Source: Bradyrhizobium rifense (GTDB lineage: Bacteria > Pseudomonadota > Alphaproteobacteria > Rhizobiales > Xanthobacteraceae). From it: DNA of 64,000 bases. Positions within the stretch are counted from its first letter, which is position 1; each line of letters begins with the position of its first letter. Location: the NCBI RefSeq assembly GCF_008123425.1, contig NZ_VSSS01000024.1, forward strand, positions 135,374 through 199,373, written 5' to 3'. Below the pieces are notes generated by a model. That model was not told where the DNA came from. It saw only the letters and a list, made by a program, of their open reading frames with translations, and did no database searches. A program made the translations under genes and the position numbers. Below, one piece after another: positions 41,285 through 50,974 of this stretch.

Positions 41285-42308
41285 AAGCGGCCTCCTTGAC
41301 CTTGATCGACACCAGCTTTGCGGCGAGACGCACCGCGCTCTCCAGCGCACCGGTATTGGCAACACCGGTTCCGACGATGTCGAACGCCGTGCCGTGCGAC
41401 GGCGTGGTGAAGACGGTCTCGAGCCCGGCGGTGACGGTGACGCCGCGGTTGAAGCCGCGCAGCTTGGTCGCGATCTGGCCCTGGTCGTGATACATCGCGA
41501 CCACGCTGTCGAACTCGCCGGCGAAGGCGCGGATATAGACGGTGTCGGCGGGATAAGGCCCAGTGCAGGCGATGCCGGTCTTGGCGGCGGCTTCGACGGT
41601 CGGGCGGATCATCTCGATCTCGTCGCGGCCGAACAGGCCGTTCTCGCCGGCATGCGGATTGAGCGCCGCGACCGCGATGCGCGGCTTGGCGACGCCGGCT
41701 CGCCGCATCATGCGGTCCACCAGATCGATCGCATCGGTGATGCTATCCGGATTGATGCCGTCGAGCGCCTCGCGCAGCGACTGGTGCCCGGTGACGCGCG
41801 ACATCCACTGCCCGTCGAGCACGTTCATCTCGGAGAAATAGGTCTTGTGGCCGAGCAGGCTCGCGAACATCTTGTGCTCGTCGGGAAACTTCCAGCCGCC
41901 GTCGAACATCGCGCGCTTGTTGAGGGGCGCGAAGGTGATGGCATCAACCTCGCCAGCCTTTGAGAAGTCGATCGCGCGCGACAGCGTTTCGCCGGTCAGA
42001 CGGCCGGATTCGGCACTGGCCTTGCCCAGCGGGATTTTGCCGGGATCGGTATTGCCGAGATCGACGAGCTGCACCGTGCCACGGCTCCAATTGGCGGCCT
42101 TGGGCGAGGCAATTCGCTCGACCTTCAGCTTCACGCCGGCATGTTCCATGCCCATGTCGAGCACGCGGGCATCGCCGACCACGACGAGGCGCGCGACGTC
42201 GGCGAGGCGGTCGTCGGAGAGGATGCGCGCGATCTGTTCGGGCCCGATGCCGGTGCAGTCACCGGGGGTCAGCGCGATGACGGGCAGTTCATTGGTGCTG
42301 GTAGCCAT
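41274..42308 (-). CDS. PdxA-family dehydrogenase (PdxA2-like)
   Basis: The family oxidises a 4-phosphohydroxy-acid with NAD(P); besides 4-hydroxythreonine-4-phosphate dehydrogenase it includes catabolic forms for threonate, erythronate and aromatic acids. The 344 residues have ALTPGDCTGIGPEQIAR at the start, metal histidines in RVTGHQSLREAL, AMYHDQGQIATKL and TPSHGTAFDIVGTG, and AALNPHAGENGLFGRDE. Location among DctA and PrpD genes argues for a catabolic form rather than vitamin B6 synthesis. Confidence 0.92.
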   Translation of the reverse strand: MATSTNELPVIALTPGDCTGIGPEQIARILSDDRLADVARLVVVGDARVLDMGMEHAGVKLKVERIASPKAANWSRGTVQLVDLGNTDPGKIPLGKASAESGRLTGETLSRAIDFSKAGEVDAITFAPLNKRAMFDGGWKFPDEHKMFASLLGHKTYFSEMNVLDGQWMSRVTGHQSLREALDGINPDSITDAIDLVDRMMRRAGVAKPRIAVAALNPHAGENGLFGRDEIEMIRPTVEAAAKTGIACTGPYPADTVYIRAFAGEFDSVVAMYHDQGQIATKLRGFNRGVTVTAGLETVFTTPSHGTAFDIVGTGVANTGALESAVRLAAKLVSIKVKEAAYAH

Positions 42309-42326
42309 ATTGGAGACCCTGGATCC

Positions 42327-43661
42327 TTACTTCGCTTGCTGGATTTGTGCGGCGGACTGAGCCCAGTCCTCGCGATTGAATTCGCCGTCCCACTTCGCGA
42401 CAACGATCGAGGCGACCGCATTGCCGATGGTGTTGGTGACGGCGCGCCCCAGCGACATGAAACGGTCGATGCCGAGCAGCAGCGCCAGTCCTTCCGCCGG
42501 CAGCCCAGCGGCGACGACGGTCGCGGCGAGGGCTGCGAACGCGCCGCCGGTAACCCCGGCTGCGCCCTTGCTGGTGAACAGCATCACCACGAACAAGCTG
42601 AGCTGCTGCCCGGCCGACAGCTCGACGCCATAGACCTGGGCGACGAAGATGGTCGAGAGCGGCAGCGTCAGTGCAACGCCGTCGAGATTGAAGGAATAGC
42701 CGGAGGGAATGACGAGACCAGCGACAGCACGCCCCACGCCCGCCTTCGGCAGCTTTTCCATCATGCCGGGGATGGCGGTTTCAGACGACGACGTGCCGAG
42801 CACCACGAGCAGCTCGGTGCGCAGCAGGCGCAGGAGGTCCATCAGACGAATGCCCACCAGGCGGCAGATGGTGCCGAGGATGACGAAGATGAAGAACGCC
42901 ATCATCGCCCAGGCGGTGCCGACCAACATCGCCAGCGCATAGAGCGTCGCGGCGCCGAACTTCGCGACCGTGAACGCCATGGCCCCGAACGCGCCGATCG
43001 GCGCCAGCGCCACCACGACATGGACGACGCTGAAGACGAGCTCGGTGATACGCTCCAGGCCCGTCCGCAGCGGGGCGGCCTTCTCGCCGAGCAGCAACAG
43101 GCCGATGCCACAGAGCAGCGCCAGCACGAGAACCTGAAGCACGTCGCCGGCCGCGAACGCGCCGACGAAGCTCTCCGGCACCATGTGCTGGATGTAGGCC
43201 GACAGCGAACCGACATGGGCTTGCTGAAAGCGCGCGACCGTCTCGGCCTGCTGCGCTGTTGCGTGTGCGACGCCCGCACCGGGCTGGACCCAGCGTACCA
43301 CGACGAAGCTGATCAAGAGGCAGATCGTCGTCACCACCTCGAAGTAAGCAAAAGCCTTGAGCCCGATACGTCCGACCGCCTTCATGTCGCCGACCTGCGC
43401 GATGCCGGTGACCACGACCAGGAAGATCAGCGGCGCGATCGTCATCTTGATCAAGGAAATGAAGACATCGCCGAGCGGCTTGAGCTCCACCGCAAAGTTC
43501 GGAAACAGGGCGCCCAACAGTGCGCCAAGCGCCGCACCTGCGACCACCAGAACATATTGCTCGCGCCACAGCGGCTTGCGGCGGCGTTCGGACGTGGCGC
43601 TTGGAATAGGCTCAGACAGCGGCGCTGCGGCGATCTGCAATTTACGTTCCTCCAACGACAT
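42327..43661 (-). CDS. dctA: dicarboxylate/H+ (Na+) symporter, DctA-type
   Basis: A 444-residue DAACS-family symporter: LFPNFAVELKPLGDVFISLIKM near the start (in parts), the serine-rich loop VLGTSSSETAIPGMMEKLPK, and VIPSGYSFNLDGVALTLPLS before a final TNTIGNAVASIVVAKWDGE. These are the ion- and substrate-binding signatures. C4-dicarboxylates or related acids (malate, succinate, fumarate, orotate) are the usual substrates. It begins the minus-strand operon and is divergent from the LysR gene at 43778. The naming as DctA is by family. Confidence 0.9.
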   Translation of the reverse strand: MSLEERKLQIAAAPLSEPIPSATSERRRKPLWREQYVLVVAGAALGALLGALFPNFAVELKPLGDVFISLIKMTIAPLIFLVVVTGIAQVGDMKAVGRIGLKAFAYFEVVTTICLLISFVVVRWVQPGAGVAHATAQQAETVARFQQAHVGSLSAYIQHMVPESFVGAFAAGDVLQVLVLALLCGIGLLLLGEKAAPLRTGLERITELVFSVVHVVVALAPIGAFGAMAFTVAKFGAATLYALAMLVGTAWAMMAFFIFVILGTICRLVGIRLMDLLRLLRTELLVVLGTSSSETAIPGMMEKLPKAGVGRAVAGLVIPSGYSFNLDGVALTLPLSTIFVAQVYGVELSAGQQLSLFVVMLFTSKGAAGVTGGAFAALAATVVAAGLPAEGLALLLGIDRFMSLGRAVTNTIGNAVASIVVAKWDGEFNREDWAQSAAQIQQAK

Positions 43662-43740
43662 CGGCGCGCCATGCGTCGATGGCGCTTTGTTCTTATCTCT
43701 CGATGCGGTTTACATTGGACCAGCGGCCCTTCCGGCGCTA

Positions 43741-43755
43741 ATGCCGTATCGGTAT
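43741..43755. promoter_or_regulatory. LysR-type T-N11-A operator candidate
   Basis: ATGCCGTATCGGTAT is a 15-base imperfect dyad with T-N11-A spacing, 22 bases before the LysR ATG at 43778 and inside the divergent gap with dctA. LysR regulators usually bind such motifs between their own gene and a divergent target. Confidence 0.5.
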
Positions 43756-43777
43756 GATTTGAGGACAAAACGTCATC

Positions 43778-44746
43778 ATGGACCTGGTCTGGCTGGAGGA
43801 CTTCCTTGCCATCGCCGAGGAGGGCGGGTTCTCCCGCGCCGCCGAGCGACGGCATGTGACCCAGCCGGCGCTGAGCCGCCGTATCAAATCGCTCGAGGAG
43901 TGGCTGGGGACGCAGCTGTTCGAGCGCTCGACCCACACCATCACGCTCACGTCCGCCGGCGAGAGCTTTCGCCCCGTCGCCGAGGACGTGCTGCGCCGGG
44001 TGCTGGTCGGACGCGAGGAAGCGCTCGAAGTCGCGCGGCTGAAGGCCGAGACCATCACCTTCGTCGCCACGCATTCGCTGTCGCAGACCTTCTTCCCGGA
44101 ATGGATCCGCAACTCCGACGGCGCGCGCGACGGCTCGGCCGTGCAGCTCGTCGCCTCGAATTTCGCCGGCTGCGAGAAGCTGCTGCTCGACGCGCAGGCG
44201 CATTTCATGCTGGCGCACTACCATCCGTCGCTGGTGAGCCGGCTCGACATGGACCGCTTCCAGCGCATCGATCTCGCCACCGACGTGCTGATCCCGATCA
44301 GCGCGCCGGCGGCTAAGCCCGGCCGCGGCGGACGGCGCAGCAAGAGCGCGCAACCGCGCTACGCCCTCCCCGGCGCATCCGGCGCGCCACTGCCCTATCT
44401 CGCCTATCACCCAGGCTCGGGCGTGGGACGGCTTGTCACATCGTTCCTGGCGGCAAAGGATCCGACGGCGTGGCTCGTTCCGGGCTTTGCCGCGCCGGTC
44501 ATGCTGCTGATCGACATGGCCCGCGAGGGGCGCGGCGTGACATGGGCGCCGATGAGCCTCGTCCGCGCCGATCTCGACACTGGCCGCCTGCTGCGTGCGG
44601 GCGGCGGGGAATGGGACATTCCGATCAATGTCTCGCTGTTCCGCACCCGCGCCCGCATGACCCGGGCGGCCGAGACTTTCTGGAATTCAGTGCGCAAGGG
44701 CCGGCCGGGCGTGAAATCGGCCGCATCTGCGTCTCGGGCCAGGTGA
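43778..44746 (+). CDS. LysR-family transcriptional regulator
   Basis: 322 residues starting MDLVWLEDFLAIAEEGGFSR with the LysR helix-turn-helix RAAERRHVTQPALSRRIKSL and LGTQLFERSTHTITLTSAGE. A C-terminal effector-binding domain follows, with a basic insertion PAAKPGRGGRRSKSAQPR near residue 190 that is longer than usual. It is divergent to dctA with a T-N11-A site in between, so it probably controls the dctA-pdxA-prpD operon. The next LysR gene follows after 60 bases. Confidence 0.95.
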   Translation: MDLVWLEDFLAIAEEGGFSRAAERRHVTQPALSRRIKSLEEWLGTQLFERSTHTITLTSAGESFRPVAEDVLRRVLVGREEALEVARLKAETITFVATHSLSQTFFPEWIRNSDGARDGSAVQLVASNFAGCEKLLLDAQAHFMLAHYHPSLVSRLDMDRFQRIDLATDVLIPISAPAAKPGRGGRRSKSAQPRYALPGASGAPLPYLAYHPGSGVGRLVTSFLAAKDPTAWLVPGFAAPVMLLIDMAREGRGVTWAPMSLVRADLDTGRLLRAGGGEWDIPINVSLFRTRARMTRAAETFWNSVRKGRPGVKSAASASRAR

Positions 44747-44752
44747 ACCTTA

Positions 44753-44779
44753 GCAAGTGAGCCCTAGCATGGAACTTGC
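44753..44779. promoter_or_regulatory. inverted repeat GCAAGT-N15-ACTTGC before second LysR gene
   Basis: Six-base perfect half-sites (44753-44758 and 44774-44779) separated by 15 bases lie 28 bases ahead of the ATG at 44807. They could be an autoregulatory site of the second LysR protein. Half-sites this short can occur by chance. Confidence 0.3.
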
Positions 44780-44806
44780 ATAAATTCTGGGCGACATGGA
44801 CGCCGC

Positions 44807-45706
44807 ATGAACCTCATCAGTCTCGACATCCGCATGCTCAGGTCGCTGATCTCGGTGGTCGAGACCGGCAGCATCACCGAGACCGCGCGACGGCTGGGCC
44901 GCACCCAGCCGGCGATCACGCTGCAATTGCAGCGGCTGGAGGAGCTGACCGGCAAGCAGCTGTTCGAGCATGGCGGCCGCAGGCTGATCCTGACCGACGA
45001 CGGCACCACGGTCCTCACCTACGCCAAATCCATCCTGAGGTTGCATGACGAGCTGATCTCGCAGCTGGCGTCGCAGGAGATCGAGGGCCAGGTCGTGCTC
45101 GGCACGCCCGATCTCTATGCGGCATTCATGCTGCCGCAGATTCTCAGCGTGTTCCGAAAATCCTTTCCGCGCGTGCAGGTCGAGCTCAACTGCGCGCTGT
45201 CGACCCCGCTGGTCGGTCTCGTCAAGCGCGGCGATGTCGACATCGCGCTCGTCACCCGCATGAATGATTTCACCGGCGGCCAGGTGGTGCGGCGTGAGCA
45301 GCTGGTGTGGATGACCGGCGAGCAATCCGCCGCCCACCAGGAACGCCCGATCCCGCTCGCGCTCTTGCCGCCCGGCAACATCTATCGCGACTACGCCATC
45401 GATACGCTGGAGCGCGCGAATTTGCGCTGGCGCATCGCCTGCGTCAGCGAGAGCGTCGGCGGACTGCAAGCCGCGGCCTTTGCCGGCATGGCCGTCACCG
45501 TGCTCGGCCGCAGCGCGCTGGTGCCGGCGATGCGCGAGATCGGCCCGAACGAGGGACTGCCGCCGCTGCCGAAGATCGAGCTGCTGCTCTACAAATCGAG
45601 CGGCGCCACCTCGAAGGCGGCGACCGCGCTGCACGACTATCTCGCACACTATCTGCGGCTCGACGAAGAGCTCAGCGGCCGCGGCGCGCCGATCGAGCTG
45701 GGCTAG
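44807..45706 (+). CDS. LysR-family transcriptional regulator
   Basis: 299 residues beginning MNLISLDIRMLRSLISVVET; helix-turn-helix GSITETARRLGRTQPAITLQ and LTGKQLFEHGGRRLILTDDG. The effector domain VVLGTPDLYAAFMLPQILS is regular. It lies between the dctA-side LysR gene and the converging amidase operon. It may regulate the ABC transporter/molybdenum hydroxylase operon, the dctA operon, or both. The target cannot be decided from sequence. Confidence 0.94.
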   Translation: MNLISLDIRMLRSLISVVETGSITETARRLGRTQPAITLQLQRLEELTGKQLFEHGGRRLILTDDGTTVLTYAKSILRLHDELISQLASQEIEGQVVLGTPDLYAAFMLPQILSVFRKSFPRVQVELNCALSTPLVGLVKRGDVDIALVTRMNDFTGGQVVRREQLVWMTGEQSAAHQERPIPLALLPPGNIYRDYAIDTLERANLRWRIACVSESVGGLQAAAFAGMAVTVLGRSALVPAMREIGPNEGLPPLPKIELLLYKSSGATSKAATALHDYLAHYLRLDEELSGRGAPIELG

Positions 45707-45748
45707 GCCCGCAAGAACGCGAAAACAACCCCATGCACAGTAGAATGG

Positions 45749-45771
45749 CCCTTGTTTGCAAAGGGGTTTTT
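45749..45771 (+). terminator. intrinsic terminator-like hairpin after the LysR gene
   Basis: CCCTT, a 7-base loop, AAGGG, then G and five T form a small terminator-like structure 42 bases after the LysR stop and before the converging amidase gene. An outer AACCCC (45727) can also pair with GGGGTT (45763). The stretch AAAACAACCCCATGCACAG just before it reminds me of a sequence common in Bradyrhizobium intergenic regions. Confidence 0.5.
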
Positions 45772-45786
45772 CGCTCTCCCCTCCGA

Positions 45787-47253
45787 CTAACGTAATGCCA
45801 CCTGCGGCCAGAACTTGGCCCAGGGCTGCGCCTGCTCGAAGGCGGCTGCGATGCGGAAGATCGTGGGCTCATCGAGCCAGGGCGCGATGATCTGAAGTCC
45901 GATCGGCATGCCATCGCGATCAAAGCCACAGGGCAGCGTCGCAGCCGGCAGGCCCGCGAGATTGATCGGCCAGGTGAAGGGCGACCAGCCGAGATGCGGA
46001 TCGACCTGGCTGCCGTCGATCTTGTCGACGCCGATCCGGCCGGCCTCGAATGCGGTCACCGCGACGGTGGGTGTCACCAGCGCATCGACGCGCTCGAACA
46101 ATTTCAGGAACGCATTGCGGGCCTGGCCGCGCCGGTAGCTGGCTTCGATATAATCCGTGCCGCTGTAGTGTCGGCCGGCACTGACGACATCGCGATAGTC
46201 GGCCTCAGAACCGGCGAGATCAGCCGTGGTCTTGCTCGCCACCGCAGCCGCCTGCTCGGTGAAGGCGATCGGCTTCAGCGTGTGCTCGAGAATGCCGGGA
46301 TCGAGGCCCGGACCATCCATGGTGACCTGCGCGCCGCAGGAATCAAGAACGGCGAGCGCCTTGCCAAATGCCGCGCAGACGTCGGGGCTGACGGCGGCGT
46401 AGCCGAGATCGGCGCTGGCGCCGATACGAATGCCATCGAGGCGCCCTGCGTTGGTGTCGAAGCGGCGGGACGGTACCGGCAGACTCGCGGCATCGCGCAT
46501 GTCGTAGCCCGCAATGATCTCCAGCGTCAGCGCGGCATCCGCGACCGTGCGCGTGATCGGTCCGGTGTGCGCGAGCGAGGCCCAGGACGGCGGCGAGAAG
46601 CCGGGCGAGCGCGGCACGAGGCCAAAGGTCGGCTTCAGCCCGAACACGCCACAGAAGGACGACGGCACGCGGATCGAGCCGACGCCGTCAGTGCCGATCG
46701 CGATAGGGCCGCAACCGGCGGCGACGCCCGCCGCCGCACCGCCGCTCGACCCGCCGCTGGTGCGGCCGGGATTCCAGGGATTTCGCGTTGTGCCGGTGAG
46801 CGGGCTATCGGCCGTCAGCTTGTAGCCGGACTCGCAGGTCGTGGTCTTGCAGGTGATGATCGCACCGGACGCCTTCAGCGCCGACACCACGGCGGCATCG
46901 GCCTCGGGCACAAAGCTCTTGTTCATCGGCGAGCCGGCGTAAGCCGGCACACCCGCGACGAAGACGAGATCCTTGATCGTGACGGGCACGCCTGCGAGCG
47001 GCCCCTTGGCTTCGCCCGCACGCATCTCCCTGGTGACGCGGTCGGCCTCCGCCCTCGCCTGCTCGTACATCGGTGTCACCACCGCATTGCAGGCTTCATT
47101 CGTGGCTTCGAGCGCGGCAATGGTGTCATCGACGACGTCACGTGGCGTGAACGCCTTGCGGCGGTAGCCGGCCATGATCTCGTTAGCAGAAAGCGCGCCA
47201 AGGCCAGTCGGCGCCGGCGGGAAGGCCGCTCGGCCGGAACCATCAGTCATCAT
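45787..47253 (-). CDS. amidase (amidase signature family)
   Basis: An amide-hydrolysing enzyme, 488 residues from ATG 47253. The Ser-cisSer-Lys triad is visible: VTIKDLVFVAG (Lys), TSGGSSGGAAAGVAAG (cis-Ser) and GTDGVGSIRVPSSFCG (nucleophile Ser). No signal peptide, so cytoplasmic. It closes the operon behind coxM (12 bases) and presumably removes an amide from the imported or hydroxylated substrate. Substrate type (nicotinamide-like, aryl or aliphatic amide) cannot be read. Confidence 0.93.
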   Translation of the reverse strand: MMTDGSGRAAFPPAPTGLGALSANEIMAGYRRKAFTPRDVVDDTIAALEATNEACNAVVTPMYEQARAEADRVTREMRAGEAKGPLAGVPVTIKDLVFVAGVPAYAGSPMNKSFVPEADAAVVSALKASGAIITCKTTTCESGYKLTADSPLTGTTRNPWNPGRTSGGSSGGAAAGVAAGCGPIAIGTDGVGSIRVPSSFCGVFGLKPTFGLVPRSPGFSPPSWASLAHTGPITRTVADAALTLEIIAGYDMRDAASLPVPSRRFDTNAGRLDGIRIGASADLGYAAVSPDVCAAFGKALAVLDSCGAQVTMDGPGLDPGILEHTLKPIAFTEQAAAVASKTTADLAGSEADYRDVVSAGRHYSGTDYIEASYRRGQARNAFLKLFERVDALVTPTVAVTAFEAGRIGVDKIDGSQVDPHLGWSPFTWPINLAGLPAATLPCGFDRDGMPIGLQIIAPWLDEPTIFRIAAAFEQAQPWAKFWPQVALR

Positions 47254-47265
47254 CAACCCTAAGAG

Positions 47266-48063
47266 CTAGCTGAGCGCCGCGTCGACGGCGCGCTTGGCCA
47301 TCACCGTGACGAGATGCGCACGGTAATCGGCTTCAGCGTGGATATCGGAGGTGAGACCGTCGTTGTCGATCTTGATCGCCGCGATTGCGGACGGATCAAA
47401 ATTCTCCGACAGCGCCACCTCCATCGGCGGCACGCGGAATACGCCGGGACCCGCGCCTGTTACGGCGACGCGGACGCCATCAGCGAATTTCGCGACGAAC
47501 ACGCCGACCAGCGCATAACGCGACGCAGGCGCCTTGAACTTTGAGTAGCCTGCCTTGAGCGGCACGGGAAAACGGATCGCGGTGATGATCTCGCCCGGTT
47601 CAAGCGCGGTCTCGAACAGGCCGAGGAAGAACTTGTCAGCCGCGATCTCGCGCGTGCTGGTGACGATGATCGCGCCGAGACCGAGCACGCCGGCCGGATA
47701 ATCCGCCGCGGGATCGTTGTTGGCGACCGAGCCGCCAATGGTGCCGCGGCTGCGCACCGCGGGATCGCCGATCATCGAAGCCAATGCCGCGAGCCCGGGG
47801 ATTTTGGTCTGCACAAGCTCGGAGGCAGCCACCACGGCATGCGGCGTCATCGCCCCGATGGTGATGGTGGCGCCGTCGTCGGTGATGCCCTTGAGAGATC
47901 CAAGCTTTGAAAGGTCGACCAATGCGACCGGGCTCGCCAGTCGTTGCTTCAGCGTCGGGATCAGCGTCATGCCGCCGGCGACGAGCTTGCTGTCCTCGAT
48001 CGAGGTCAAAAGCTTGGCCGCATCCGGAATCTGGTCGGGCTGGTGATAGGCAAATGGTTTCAT
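47266..48063 (-). CDS. molybdenum hydroxylase FAD subunit (CoxM type)
   Basis: The medium, FAD-binding subunit passes electrons from the iron-sulfur subunit to an acceptor. ATG 48063 with GGAGCAC upstream gives 265 residues. It begins [19 protein letters not shown], with the FAD motifs [16 protein letters not shown] near residue 28 and [20 protein letters not shown] near 105. Gene order small-large-medium (S-L-M) differs from the coxMSL order of the CO dehydrogenase. Confidence 0.94.
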   Translation of the reverse strand: MKPFAYHQPDQIPDAAKLLTSIEDSKLVAGGMTLIPTLKQRLASPVALVDLSKLGSLKGITDDGATITIGAMTPHAVVAASELVQTKIPGLAALASMIGDPAVRSRGTIGGSVANNDPAADYPAGVLGLGAIIVTSTREIAADKFFLGLFETALEPGEIITAIRFPVPLKAGYSKFKAPASRYALVGVFVAKFADGVRVAVTGAGPGVFRVPPMEVALSENFDPSAIAAIKIDNDGLTSDIHAEADYRAHLVTVMAKRAVDAALS

Positions 48064-48073
48064 TGTTGTGCTC

Positions 48074-50461
48074 CTATTCCGCGGCGACCGGCAGCGACGC
48101 GTTCTGCAACAGGCGCCAGATCCGGTTCGGCGTCGCCGGCATGTCGACATGGGTGACGCCGAGATGCGACAGCGCATCGACCACGGCGTTGATGACGGCG
48201 GCCGGCGAGCCGATGGTGCCGACCTCGCCACAGCCCTTCACGCCCATCGGCGTATGCGTGCAGAGCGTGGAGTGGGTCGAGATCTTCATCATCGGCATGT
48301 GGTCGGCGCGCGGCATGCAGTAGTCCATCAGCGAACCCGAGAGCAGCTGGCCCGAGCCTTCGTCGTAAACCGCGTTCTCGAACAGCGCCTGGCCGACGCC
48401 CTGGACGATGCCGCCGTGCAGCTGGCCCTCCACGATCATCGGGTTGATGACCGTGCCGACGTCGTCCACTGCTGTGTAATTGACCAGCGTCACCGTGCCC
48501 GTCTCGGGATCGACCTCGACCTCGGCGATGTGGCAGCCGCCGGGATAGGTGAAGTTGACGGGATCATAATAGGCCTGCTCTTCCAGTCCCGGCTCCAGCA
48601 CCTCGAGCGGATAGTTGTGAGGCACGTAAGCGGCGCCCGCGATATCCTCGAACGACTTGATGCGGTCCGTACCCGCGACCGAGAAGTTTCCGGCCTCGAA
48701 CTGGATATCGACTTCGGCGGCCTCGAGCAGATGCGCCGCGATCTTCTTGCCCTTGGCGATCACTTTGTCGGTCGCCTTCGACAGCGCAGCACCGCCCACC
48801 ACCAGCGAGCGGGAGCCATAGGTGCCCATGCCGAACTGCACGCGGTCGGTATCGCCGAACACGATGTCGACATTCTCAAAGGAGACACCAAGCTTCTCCG
48901 ACACGATCTGCGCAAAGGTCGTCTCGTGGCCCTGGCCATGGTTGTGGGTACCGATCATGACCGTGACCTGGCCGGTCGGATGCACGCGCACCGTGGCGCT
49001 CTCGTAGAGACCGCCGCGCGCGCCCAGCCTTCCTGCGAAGCGCGACGGTGCAAGACCGCAGGCCTCGACATAGGTGGAATAGCCGAGCCCGCGGAATTTG
49101 CCTTTGCTCGCGGAGGCCGCCTTGCGGATGCCAAAACCCTTCACGTCGGCAGCAACCAGCGCGCCGTCGAGGCATCCCATCGGATCGCCGGAATCGTACT
49201 GCACCAGCACCGGCGTCTGGTAGGGATAGGCCTCCTTCGGGATCATGTTGCGGCGGCGGATCTCGACGCGGTCGATGCCCATCTCGCTGGCGGCGACATC
49301 GACGATGCGCTCCAGCACGAAGGTCGCTTCGGGACGGCCAGCGCCGCGATAGGCGTCGACCGGCACGGTGTTGGTGAAGACGACCTTCACATTGCAGTAG
49401 ATCGCGGGCGTGGTGTAGACGCCGCCGAGCAAGGGACCGTAGAGATTGGTCGGGATGTTCGGCCCGAAGGTCGAGAGATAGCCGCCCATATTGGCGAGCG
49501 TATTGACGCGAAACGCCAGGAACTTTCCGTGTTCATCCAGCGCAAGCTCGGCTTCGGTGACGTGATCGCGGCCGTGGCGATCGGAGACGTAGCCTTCCGA
49601 GCGGCTCGCGACCCATTTGATCGGCCGCTTCACCCGCTTGGCGGCCCAGGTGATCACGGCTTCTTCGCCGTAGTGAAACTGCTTGACGCCGAAGCCGCCG
49701 CCGACGTCGGGCGCAACCACGCGGAGCTTGTGCTGCGGGATGTTCAGCACCAGCGCGCCCATCAGGAAGCGCACGACATGCGGGAACTGGCTGGTGGTCC
49801 ACAGCGTGAAGCGGTCCGTGCCCGGCTCGTATTCGGCGATCGCCGCGCGCGGCTCCATCGGATTGCCGATCAGGCGGTTGTTGACCAGGCTGAGCTTTGC
49901 GACATGCGCGGCCTTGCGGAACGCGGTCTCCACCGCGGCCTTGTCACCGAGCTCCCAGTCGCAGCAGATGTTGTTCGGGACGTCGTCGAAGAGTTGCGGC
50001 GCGCCGGGCCTGACGGCTTCCAGCACGCCGACCACGGAGGGCAGCACCTCGTAGTCGATGGTCAACAGCTCGGCCGCAGCATCGGCCTGCTCCGGCGTCT
50101 CGGCGATGACGAAGGCGACCATGTCGCCGACGAAGCGCACTTTACCCTGCGCCAGCATCGGGAATGGCGGCTCCTTCATCGGCACGCCCTTGGCGTCCGA
50201 GATGCCCCAGCCACAGGGCAACGAGCCCAGCTTGTCGGCCGCGACATCCTCGCCGGTCAGGACCGCGATGATTCCGGGCGATGCCAGCGCCGCAGCCTTG
50301 TCGATGCCGCGCAGGATCGCATGTCCGTGCGGCGAGCGCACGAACACGCCCGCGGTCATGCCCGGGCGCTTGATGTCGGAGACGTAGTTGCCGCGGCCGG
50401 TGAGGAAGCGCTGGTCTTCCTTCCGCTTCGGTGAGGCGCCGATGCCGATCACATTGCCCAT
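48074..50461 (-). CDS. molybdenum hydroxylase large subunit (CoxL/aldehyde-oxidase type, form II)
   Basis: The 795-residue catalytic subunit carries the molybdopterin cytosine dinucleotide site. [20 protein letters not shown] at the start, [39 protein letters not shown] and [17 protein letters not shown] with the general-base glutamate are clear. AYRGAGR is the signature of form II; true CO dehydrogenase (form I) has AYRCSFR. It therefore hydroxylates some N-heterocycle, aldehyde or similar substrate. It starts 3 bases after coxS ends. Confidence 0.95.
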   Translation of the reverse strand: MGNVIGIGASPKRKEDQRFLTGRGNYVSDIKRPGMTAGVFVRSPHGHAILRGIDKAAALASPGIIAVLTGEDVAADKLGSLPCGWGISDAKGVPMKEPPFPMLAQGKVRFVGDMVAFVIAETPEQADAAAELLTIDYEVLPSVVGVLEAVRPGAPQLFDDVPNNICCDWELGDKAAVETAFRKAAHVAKLSLVNNRLIGNPMEPRAAIAEYEPGTDRFTLWTTSQFPHVVRFLMGALVLNIPQHKLRVVAPDVGGGFGVKQFHYGEEAVITWAAKRVKRPIKWVASRSEGYVSDRHGRDHVTEAELALDEHGKFLAFRVNTLANMGGYLSTFGPNIPTNLYGPLLGGVYTTPAIYCNVKVVFTNTVPVDAYRGAGRPEATFVLERIVDVAASEMGIDRVEIRRRNMIPKEAYPYQTPVLVQYDSGDPMGCLDGALVAADVKGFGIRKAASASKGKFRGLGYSTYVEACGLAPSRFAGRLGARGGLYESATVRVHPTGQVTVMIGTHNHGQGHETTFAQIVSEKLGVSFENVDIVFGDTDRVQFGMGTYGSRSLVVGGAALSKATDKVIAKGKKIAAHLLEAAEVDIQFEAGNFSVAGTDRIKSFEDIAGAAYVPHNYPLEVLEPGLEEQAYYDPVNFTYPGGCHIAEVEVDPETGTVTLVNYTAVDDVGTVINPMIVEGQLHGGIVQGVGQALFENAVYDEGSGQLLSGSLMDYCMPRADHMPMMKISTHSTLCTHTPMGVKGCGEVGTIGSPAAVINAVVDALSHLGVTHVDMPATPNRIWRLLQNASLPVAAE

Positions 50462-50463
50462 GG

Positions 50464-50955
<492 letters not shown>

Positions 50956-50974
50956 ACTCCTGCGCGACGGGGCT

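Noticed and set aside
42141..43757. Plus-strand 538-codon frame opposite dctA
   Set aside because: Low-complexity charged translation; DctA signatures on the minus strand are complete.
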